Positions 20,358-27,489 of a stretch of DNA of 50,396 bases are shown piece by piece; position 1 is the first letter of the stretch; every line of letters starts with the position of its first letter. The stretch spans positions 1 to 50,396 of the forward strand of contig CANRCQ010000003.1 of NCBI GenBank assembly GCA_947629145.1. Direction: 5' to 3'. The translations under genes were made by a program, and so were the position numbers. This DNA comes from an uncultured Clostridia bacterium (GTDB lineage Bacteria > Bacillota > Clostridia > Christensenellales > UBA1242). Under the pieces are notes generated by a model that had not been told where the DNA came from, did not search any database, and saw only the letters and a program-made list of their open reading frames with translations.

Positions 20358-20846
20358 ATGAAAAAAATGAAGAAAATTTTAGTGTTTGTCTGCCTTTCGT
20401 GTGCATTATTTTTGGCAGGCTGTAATGAAAAAGAACTTCCTTCTGCAACCATCGTTCGCGATGATGCAAGAACTGGCGGCAGCATAAGTTTTGTGTATGA
20501 TAAACACACTCGAACCGTCACTATCGGCGGCAAAGATGAAATTATTCAATATTCAACAGACGAAATCTCACAAGGCACACGCGTTGGACTTAAAGTCACA
20601 GCGCCAGATGAGAACATAGATTTGTCATCGGCAAAACTTGAAATGAATGACCAAAACTACACAAATTTCATGGAGAAAATAAACGACACCCCACAACGCT
20701 TTTTTGTAATCTATCCAACTCTCAGCGAACAAGACAATAATGTTTCTTTCACAGTCACTTGGGCTGACAACACCAAACCCCAAACCTACAAAATCACAGT
20801 CGCCCCAGGCACAAAGTTTATGTCCCAAAACGGCGAAGTGGAATGA
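20358..20846 (+). CDS. Putative lipoprotein
   Basis: MKKMKKILVFVCLSCALFLAGCNEKE: lipobox LAGC. Confidence 0.8.
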   Translation: MKKMKKILVFVCLSCALFLAGCNEKELPSATIVRDDARTGGSISFVYDKHTRTVTIGGKDEIIQYSTDEISQGTRVGLKVTAPDENIDLSSAKLEMNDQNYTNFMEKINDTPQRFFVIYPTLSEQDNNVSFTVTWADNTKPQTYKITVAPGTKFMSQNGEVE

Positions 20847-21776
20847 TTATATTTTTTTATAGCAATAATTTTTTAGGAACACTTTGATTGCGTTTTCATC
20901 CTGTCCTTCATAATACATGATTAAAAGTTTTTTGTATTCTTCAACTTTTTCATCTGGAATGACAATAAGCCCTTTTGCGTTTGCAATCAACAAATGATTT
21001 GCAAAAACAACTGCCGTTCTTTTGTTTCCATCAATAAAAATTTGTTTTTTCATAACAAAAAGCAAAAGTTCAATCGCCTTGTCAACTATATCCATTTTTA
21101 AAGTTAAAATGTCCCCAAGTTGTTCTTGTATAACACTCTCAACAGGAAGTTCTGGCTTCCAAGATGTTCCACCAATGCTGACAGGCGTTGCACGAACTTT
21201 CCCAGCATTATAATAAAATCCTTCTTCAATGAATTTGTTTATTTGACATAAAAGTGCAAAATTGGTTGGGCTTGTTATGACATCTTTGTTTAAAATAAAC
21301 TCCCACGCGTGCTTTAAGTTGACAACTTTCAAAACATCGTCAGCCGTCATATTGTTCACCTTTCCGCCTTCAACAATAGTTTCCGTGTTAGCATAAGTTG
21401 TTGCAATACCTTCCAAAATGGCTTGTTTGTAAATTGTGTCAGCCAAACTTTTTCTTGCAAAATCAATATTTAGCGCAACTTTATCATCTAAAACTTGTTC
21501 AACAAAGCCTGCTTGTTGCAGTTCTTTTTCAATTTTGCGCAAATTTTTTTTAATTTCTTTTGCTTGAATAGAATTATTCAATATTTGATTTTCCAAAGTT
21601 TGCGAATATTCTCCAACATATTTTGTCATAGGAAAACCATCTTCATAATAATGAATATAAAGATATTTATTTCCATTTTTTTCGCGAGTTTCACACGCCC
21701 CATAAACTAAGGAGTTTAATTTATTTTGCAACTCTTTTTTTTCATTAAGCAAATTCAAAATTTCAATCCTTTCCAT
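20847..21776 (-). CDS. Fic/Doc family protein with QIFIDGNKR motif
   Basis: MKKQIFIDGNKRTAVVFANHLLIA; N-terminal helical region and GGTSWKPELPVE loop. Confidence 0.88.
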   Translation of the reverse strand: MERIEILNLLNEKKELQNKLNSLVYGACETREKNGNKYLYIHYYEDGFPMTKYVGEYSQTLENQILNNSIQAKEIKKNLRKIEKELQQAGFVEQVLDDKVALNIDFARKSLADTIYKQAILEGIATTYANTETIVEGGKVNNMTADDVLKVVNLKHAWEFILNKDVITSPTNFALLCQINKFIEEGFYYNAGKVRATPVSIGGTSWKPELPVESVIQEQLGDILTLKMDIVDKAIELLLFVMKKQIFIDGNKRTAVVFANHLLIANAKGLIVIPDEKVEEYKKLLIMYYEGQDENAIKVFLKNYCYKKI

Positions 21777-21791
21777 ATGTCCCCCAAAAAA

Positions 21792-21901
21792 TGTGAATAT
21801 TTTTTATTATTTTTGCTCAATTTTTATTCACACCAACATTATAGCATATAAAAATTAAAATGTGAATAATTTTATGCCAAAAATTCAAAAAAATATTCAC
21901 A
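21792..21901. promoter_or_regulatory. Two identical-geometry inverted half-site pairs (TGTGAAT-N27-ATTCACA) between fic and phd
   Basis: Pairs at 21792-21832 and 21861-21901, each spanning 41 bp and each followed by CCAACA. Confidence 0.7.
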
Positions 21902-21937
21902 CCAACAAAAATTTGACATAAATTTTTTAAAAATAGG

Positions 21938-21978
21938 TTGAATTTATCCTATAATTTATGATATAATATTATTATAGG
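21938..21978 (+). promoter_or_regulatory. phd promoter with overlapping palindromic operator candidate
   Basis: TTGAAT-N18-TATAAT overlapped by CCTATAAT-N15-ATTATAGG (21948-21978); RBS then ATG at 21989. Confidence 0.6.
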
Positions 21979-21988
21979 AGAGAGTGAT

Positions 21989-22255
21989 ATGATTATTAAC
22001 ACAAAAAATCTTGTTTCTTTGTCAGAAGCAAATCAAAACTTTTCACAAGTTGCAAAAAAGGTTGAAAAAGACGGCTCTGTTGTTATCTTAAAAAACAACA
22101 AGCCTAAATTTGTCGTTTTGAATTATGATGAAGTTGACACCCTTGAACTTTCAGATGACGAAAAAATTGATATTGTTGCAAAAAGAGTTCTTGAAAAATA
22201 TAAAAAGGCTTTTAAGGTGTTGGCAGAAGAAGATTCTTCACTGAGTTCAAAATGA
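21989..22255 (+). CDS. Phd/YefM-type antitoxin
   Basis: NTKNLVSLSEANQNFSQVAKKVEKDGSVVILKNNKPKFVVLNYDEVDTL. Confidence 0.85.
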   Translation: MIINTKNLVSLSEANQNFSQVAKKVEKDGSVVILKNNKPKFVVLNYDEVDTLELSDDEKIDIVAKRVLEKYKKAFKVLAEEDSSLSSK

Positions 22256-22455
22256 CGAAGTAGAATGGCAAAATGACGACTTCGAAGATATTTCTTGCGT
22301 CATCCTGAGTGTAACGAAGGATCTCGCTTCGAAGACCCCACTTTCGTCATGTTGAGCGTAGTGAAACATCTCATAAAAGAGATTCTTCGCCTTCGGCTCA
22401 GAATGACGGTAAGTAGGTTTTGCCGTACGTCATGTTGAACAAAGCGAAACATCTC
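22230..22455. repeat. REP-like repeat cluster 1 (degenerate C; A 22299-22325; B 22346-22372; C 22379-22407; B 22429-22455)
   Basis: Variants of GTCATcCTGAGxxxaaCGAAggATCTC (A), GTCATGTTGAGC..GAAACATCTC (B) and the inverted GAGATTCTTCGCCTTCGGCTCAGAATGAC (C). Confidence 0.9.
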
Positions 22456-22473
22456 AAAAACAAAGGAAATGAT

Positions 22474-22758
22474 ATGAAATCTAGTTATGTTTATATTTTA
22501 ACAAATAAATCCAATACCACTCTTTATATCGGAGTGACAAATGATATTGTTCGAAGAGTGACTGAACATAAAAATGAAATGGTTGATGGTTTTACAAAAA
22601 AATATAAAATAAACAAATTAATACATTTAGAAGAATTTTCTAACATTTATGATGCAATTACAAGAGAAAAACAATTAAAAGGTTGGACAAGACAAAAGAA
22701 AATTGAGTTAATTAACGAAACAAATCCAGAATGGAAAGACTTGAGTTTTGATTTGTAA
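22474..22758 (+). CDS. GIY-YIG nuclease superfamily protein (UPF0213-like)
   Basis: MKSSYVYILTNKSNTTLYIGVTNDIVRRVTEHKNE...AITREKQLKGWTRQKKIELI. Confidence 0.93.
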   Translation: MKSSYVYILTNKSNTTLYIGVTNDIVRRVTEHKNEMVDGFTKKYKINKLIHLEEFSNIYDAITREKQLKGWTRQKKIELINETNPEWKDLSFDL

Positions 22759-22773
22759 AGAGATTGTATCATT

Positions 22774-22878
22774 GTCATCCTGAGTGTAACGAAGGATCTC
22801 GCTTCGAAGACCCCACTTTCGCCATGTTGAACGCAGCAAAACATCTCTTGAGATTCTTCGCCTTCGGCTCAGAATGAC
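22774..22878. repeat. REP-like repeat cluster 2 (A-link-B-C)
   Basis: A 22774-22800, GCTTCGAAGACCCCACTTTC linker, B 22821-22847, C 22850-22878. Confidence 0.9.
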
Positions 22879-22929
22879 AATAAGGAGTTTAGAATGACGG
22901 TTGGAATGTTTAGAATGACGATACCCTGC

Positions 22930-23182
22930 GTCATCCTGAGTGTAACGAAGGATCTCGCTTCGAAGACCCCACTTTCGTCATGTTGAGCATATCGAAACAT
23001 CTCTTGAGATTCTTCGCCTTCGGCTCAGAATGACGGAGTGAACTATTCTCGTCATGTTGAGCAAAGCGAAACATCTCTTGAGATTCTTCGCCTTCGGCTC
23101 AGAATGACGGAGTGAACTATTCTCGTCATGTTGAGCAACGCGAAACATCTCTTGAGATTCTTCGCCTTCGGCTCAGAATGAC
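22930..23182. repeat. REP-like repeat cluster 3 (A-link-B-C then two more B-C units, 74-bp period)
   Basis: B starts at 22977, 23051, 23125; C units at 23006, 23080, 23154. Confidence 0.92.
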
Positions 23183-23210
23183 GGAGTGGGTGCGTTTAGA
23201 ATGACGAAGT

Positions 23211-23243
23211 AAAAAAAAGCACATTTTCATGTGCTTTTTTATT
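23211..23243. terminator. Rho-independent terminator-like hairpin
   Basis: aaaaaaaagcacattttcatgtgcttttttattttt. Confidence 0.7.
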
Positions 23244-23318
23244 TTTATATGATTATTTTTAATGATTGCTTTTGTTTTAAATCAAACTTTTCTTAACAAA
23301 TCAAAACTTTTGGATTGA

Positions 23319-23747
23319 TTATCTGCCGATTAAGCAACGAACTGTGTTGACAACTGTTGAAATCGCACTTTGAGAACTCTGATCTGGTGAATTTTTGCTA
23401 GGGTCTATAAAGTTTCCACTATCATCAACAAATGCTCCAATAATCATTGGAAGGAACACATTGAACACCAAAATCAATGCAATAACGGCAACGATTGTCA
23501 AAATAATATTAATCAAACGTTTTTTGTTTTCTTCACGAGCATCTGAGCTGTCAGCTCTTGCCATTTTAATGCCAACATAAACAGCATAAAGACCACCAGC
23601 AGCGCCAACCAGTGCTAAAGCAACCCACATAATCGATGTTAAGACAGTCATCAGTGGTGTAAGCCATGTTGTAAATTGTGCACCTACTTTTCCAGTATCA
23701 AGCAAATCCTTCCAAGATGAAACAAGCACCAAAAGTAAACCTTTCAT
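23319..23747 (-). CDS. Small two-TM pilin-like protein (VirB2/Mbov_0395-like)
   Basis: VGAAGGLYAVYVGIKMARADSSDAREENKKRLINIILTIVAVIALILVF; strong RBS ggagg before MKGLLL. Confidence 0.65.
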   Translation of the reverse strand: MKGLLLVLVSSWKDLLDTGKVGAQFTTWLTPLMTVLTSIMWVALALVGAAGGLYAVYVGIKMARADSSDAREENKKRLINIILTIVAVIALILVFNVFLPMIIGAFVDDSGNFIDPSKNSPDQSSQSAISTVVNTVRCLIGR

Positions 23748-23954
23748 AAAATTTATCCTCCAATAATTCAAAATTATTGTTTTCAAAATTGGCAAGAAAT
23801 ATTCTTGCTTTTTTGATTACATAATTATCATAGCACAACAAAAAAAAATTTCCAAACGATTTAACAAAAAAAATAAAAAATTTTTAAAATAATTTTTTTA
23901 ATATTTTTTTAGACATTTTTCTTGCCCTAAAAATCGAACAAAGAACAATTTATT

Positions 23955-24725
23955 TTAATTTAATTTTGTTTTAAGTTTTGTTCTTGCAACTGCCGCCACA
24001 TAAACATTTTTGACTTTATTTTTCAAAAGACCACTGCAAAAACTAAGCGTTGCGCCAGTTGTCATAACATCATCAACAATCAAAACATTCATATTTTTGT
24101 TTAATTTCACTTTCTTCAATTTATAAAGTCCAACAATATTCTTTTGCCTTTCAGCAAAGTTTAAGAATTTTTGTGCCGTTTTCTCTTCCTTTGCCTTTTC
24201 AAAAACAGAGATAACAGGCACATCAAGAATTTTGCCAAGTTCAGTTGCCAAAAGTTGTGATTGATTGAAACTTCTTTGTTTCAATTTCTTTTTAGTAAGT
24301 GGAATAAATGTTATAAAATCAATCTTCAGCTCCTTCAATTTCTTTGCAATGCAAATTGCATAGCCTTTTGCCAAATAACGTTTGTTGTCATTTTTATAAG
24401 AGAGAATAGAATTTTTCACAACTCCATCATATACAAACGCACAATATGCCTTTTTAAATTTGGGATTGTGCTTTCTGCAACTGTCACAAACATTTGCTTC
24501 GTCATCAATCGGCGCATCACAAATAATGCACCTGTGTCCATCATTCACTTTGATTTTCTTTTCACATTCACTGCAATAGGGTTTGTCATAAAAATTTAAA
24601 ATGTCATTTTCACAAAACAAACACTTGATGTCGTCTGGAAACACCATATAATCAAATTTCTTAAACATTTTTTTGAAAAACAATGAAAGTTTTGTTTCTT
24701 TTTTCGGCTTTTCGCAATTATCCAT
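23955..24725 (-). CDS. comFC: ComF family phosphoribosyltransferase-like protein
   Basis: Zn-finger cysteines CLFCEND..CSECEKK..CIICDAP..CDSCRKHNP and PRPP motif VLIVDDVMTTGATL. Confidence 0.9.
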   Translation of the reverse strand: MDNCEKPKKETKLSLFFKKMFKKFDYMVFPDDIKCLFCENDILNFYDKPYCSECEKKIKVNDGHRCIICDAPIDDEANVCDSCRKHNPKFKKAYCAFVYDGVVKNSILSYKNDNKRYLAKGYAICIAKKLKELKIDFITFIPLTKKKLKQRSFNQSQLLATELGKILDVPVISVFEKAKEEKTAQKFLNFAERQKNIVGLYKLKKVKLNKNMNVLIVDDVMTTGATLSFCSGLLKNKVKNVYVAAVARTKLKTKLN

Positions 24726-24835
24726 ATTGAAATTTTAATAAAATTGACAAATTTTGTCAACCAAAGAAAAATATTTTTAAAAATGCTTGACTTTTAACAA
24801 TGATTTATATTATACTTACATCGTGTCAAATTTGT

Positions 24836-24910
24836 GGCCCCGTGGTCAAGCGGTTAAGACACCGCCCTTTCACGGCGGTATCATGGGTTCGAATCCCGTC
24901 GGGGTCACCA
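24836..24910 (+). tRNA. tRNA-Glu (anticodon TTC), CCA encoded
   Basis: ggccccgtggtcaagcggttaagacaccgccctttcacggcggtatcatgggttcgaatcccgtcggggtcacca; stem CCGCC-cTTTcac-GGCGG. Confidence 0.97.
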
Positions 24911-24913
24911 GCT

Positions 24914-24943
24914 AAAAAATCCAAGTGAACCACTTGGATTTTT
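24914..24943 (+). terminator. tRNA-Glu terminator
   Basis: aaaaaatccaagtgaaccacttggatttttt. Confidence 0.85.
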
Positions 24944-25140
24944 TACCCCAACGGCGATTGCTTCGCAATCGTGTGTGCATCCGCACACAATTCGAACCCA
25001 GATATCTGCGTCGCACTCACTCTTGCAAGCAAGTTCGTGCTCCTTGTCATCTAAAATAGATGTCATCGTCGCGTCTATGCAAATGCTTCGCGCTTGCCTC
25101 CCCGCTCCTCGTCATCACAGGTTCTCATCCCTACTGTTTT
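24944..25140. other. Relatively GC-rich hairpin-rich segment downstream of tRNA-Glu, no supported gene
   Basis: CGATTGCttcGCAATCG, TGTGTGCatccGCACACA and CTTGCAAGCAAG palindromes; ttcgaaccc resembles an inverted T-arm. Confidence 0.5.
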
Positions 25141-25254
25141 TCTTCGATTAAGCCATATATATTTATAAGTTATAGAACGATTAAGTGATATAAACTTTAT
25201 CATAATTTCATCGTTGTATCGCCCCCAAAAAAACTTTCAAACATTCTCTCATTC

Positions 25255-25282
25255 GTCATGTTGAGCGAAGTCGAAACATCTC
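25255..25282 (+). repeat. Solo B-type REP-like repeat
   Basis: gtcatgttgagcgaagtcgaaacatctc. Confidence 0.85.
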
Positions 25283-25303
25283 AAAAATTTCAAACTAATA
25301 CAG

Positions 25304-25525
25304 TTATTCAAGTGGACATATAAAAAGGGAATTGTGTCCATCTACTTTTTCGTAATACACTTTATATCCTTTTTTATTTAAGTATTTTTCCAACAATTTC
25401 AAATCACAATCTTCAAATTCTTTTCTATTCATATTCGTTCCAAGAGCTAAAGTCTTTTTATCTTGCTCTTTACAAGCGATATATCCAGCAATTAGGTCGT
25501 CACCGATTTCCATTTCAATCATCAT
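25304..25525 (-). CDS. Hypothetical small protein
   Basis: 73-aa ORF with upstream AAGGAG-like RBS. Confidence 0.5.
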   Translation of the reverse strand: MMIEMEIGDDLIAGYIACKEQDKKTLALGTNMNRKEFEDCDLKLLEKYLNKKGYKVYYEKVDGHNSLFICPLE

Positions 25526-25659
25526 CCATCTCCTTTTAAGTAATTTTAAAAGAAAAATAGTAAAAAGTCAATAAAAGAAGAATATAAAAAAATTTATAAA
25601 TTAAACAATAATTTGACAACTTAATCAAAATAATATAAACTAGTCAAAGGAGTTTATGT

Positions 25660-26010
25660 ATGCTTCATGAAATGAAATTAAGAAAAATTTATTTTGAAAA
25701 AATAAAAAGTGGTGAAAAGATATATGAAATTCGTTTAAATGACGAAAAGCGAAAACTCATTCAAATTGGAGATGTTATTACTTTTAAAAACGAACAAAAT
25801 TTAAGTGAAATCATTCAAACAAAGGTGCTAGATTTAATATATTTTAAGTCTTTTAAAGAAATGGCAGAAACCTTGCCATTAAGCAAAATCAGTTTTGAAA
25901 ATTCCAGCAAAGACGAAGTGGAACAAGTGTATCACACATTTTATTCTGCCAAAGATGAAAATAAATATGGTGTGGTTGCCATAAAAATTGAACTAATAAA
26001 CAAAAACTGA
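25660..26010 (+). CDS. ASCH domain protein
   Basis: MLHEMKLRKIYFEKIKSGEKIYEIRLNDEKRKLIQIGDVITFKN. Confidence 0.85.
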   Translation: MLHEMKLRKIYFEKIKSGEKIYEIRLNDEKRKLIQIGDVITFKNEQNLSEIIQTKVLDLIYFKSFKEMAETLPLSKISFENSSKDEVEQVYHTFYSAKDENKYGVVAIKIELINKN

Positions 26011-26035
26011 CAAAAAACTCAGCATTTAAGCTGAG

Positions 26036-27370
26036 TTATTCTTTTTCAACAATAAGTTTAAAGCAAGTTGGGCTGTCTTGGTCAACCTTAACTTTTTCGC
26101 TGACTTCCACACCTGCAATCACATACACTTCGTTGCCGCTTGCAAGCACAGGGATGTAATCTCTCACACGAACTGGCACTTTTTTATCAATAAGGAAGGA
26201 TTTTAATTTCTTTGTGCCGCCGCCGAACTTTTCAAAAACATCTCCATCTTCTCTGTAACGCCATCTTGCATCTTTTGGCACTTTTTTGCTGTCAAAATAA
26301 AGCGCTCCGTCATTTTTCATATTAACAGTTCTCACTCTTTTGATGCAAATCTTTCCATAACCCACAGCATCAAACTCATCAAGTTTAAACGCTTTGTTTA
26401 AGGTTGGTTTTTCAACATAGTTGTTCACAAAGGTCAAAAAGTCATATTCTTTGCTTACAGTGATGTCAAAAGGAAGTTTTATCTTCTTTCCATTTTCGGC
26501 CTGAGCAAGTTCTTTAATCATTTCAATATGCTTTCTTTCGATGTCCTTTTTTGCGCCAATAAGGGAAAGAGTTTTAAAGACAATGCGGCTGTAAATAGCG
26601 CTGCTTCCATTGAAATAACTGCATGGCATTTGCACAATTTTATCATCCACGATAAGAGCATTGCTGTCAATGATAGATTTGATATAATCGTCATCGTCAC
26701 AAACTGCAAGGGCAAAGTTGTTGATTGCTTCAACTGCATTTGGCCACTTTTTTAATATGTCTTTCATGACAACGTTGCGAACATAGTTGCGTGCATAAGA
26801 ATTGTCGGTGTTGCTTGTGTCATCCACATATTCAATTGAATTTCTGCTTGCATAGTCCGCAATCTCAGCCTTTGAAACAGGAAGCATTGGGCGGATGTAA
26901 ATCTTATCTCTCACAGGTTCCATTCCCCTTGCACCTGCAAGGCCGCTTCCACGAAAGATGTGCATCAAAATTGTTTCTGCCTGGTCACTTTGATGATGTG
27001 CAAGTGCGATTTTGTCAACAATGTCTTTTTTAACAAGTGCTTCAAAAACCCCATAGCGCCCTTCACGAGCCGCAGTTTCAACACTTATGTGTTTTTCCTT
27101 TGCAATTTTTGGTGAGTCAATCGAAAATTTATAAACTCTAACCCCCATTTCACGACATTTTTGCATAACAAAACGCGCTTCTTCTTCACTTTCTTCGCGA
27201 ATGCCGTGATTGATATGTATTGCAACAACATCTATATCAAGCAATTCTTTGTTGGCATTTAAAAAGTGTAAAAGACACATACTGTCAATGCCACCACTTA
27301 CACCAACCCCCACAACTTGACCTGGCTTTATAAGATTATTTTTTTTGATAAAGTCGATAATTTTTTCCAT
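26036..27370 (-). CDS. tilS: tRNA(Ile)-lysidine synthase
   Basis: VVGVGVSGGIDSMCLLHFL...HINHGIREESEEEARFV...LAHHQSDQAETILMHIFRGSGLAGARGM. Confidence 0.95.
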   Translation of the reverse strand: MEKIIDFIKKNNLIKPGQVVGVGVSGGIDSMCLLHFLNANKELLDIDVVAIHINHGIREESEEEARFVMQKCREMGVRVYKFSIDSPKIAKEKHISVETAAREGRYGVFEALVKKDIVDKIALAHHQSDQAETILMHIFRGSGLAGARGMEPVRDKIYIRPMLPVSKAEIADYASRNSIEYVDDTSNTDNSYARNYVRNVVMKDILKKWPNAVEAINNFALAVCDDDDYIKSIIDSNALIVDDKIVQMPCSYFNGSSAIYSRIVFKTLSLIGAKKDIERKHIEMIKELAQAENGKKIKLPFDITVSKEYDFLTFVNNYVEKPTLNKAFKLDEFDAVGYGKICIKRVRTVNMKNDGALYFDSKKVPKDARWRYREDGDVFEKFGGGTKKLKSFLIDKKVPVRVRDYIPVLASGNEVYVIAGVEVSEKVKVDQDSPTCFKLIVEKE

Positions 27371-27489
27371 TTTTGAAATTCCTTTTATCACAAATCGTAA
27401 TTAAATTATACAACTTATTTTTTATAAAAACAATATTTTTAACAAAAAAAATAGGTTTTTCGCCTATTTTTTTGAATTTTTTAATATTT

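Noticed and set aside
22299-23182. CRISPR array in the regularly spaced repeats
   Set aside because: Units occur in both orientations, the 74-bp repeat spacers are near-identical rather than unique, and no cas genes are nearby.
23319-24725. A conjugative element around the pilin-like gene and comF
   Set aside because: No relaxase, coupling ATPase, VirB4 or integrase in the window; comF is a housekeeping competence-type gene.
24911-25110. Minus-strand ORF-like sequence (MTSILDDKEHELACKSECDADIWVRIVCGCTHDCEAIAVGVKNPSGSLGFFSW) reading through the tRNA terminator
   Set aside because: It includes the terminator hairpin and ends against the tRNA; no RBS or family support, so treated as spurious coding.
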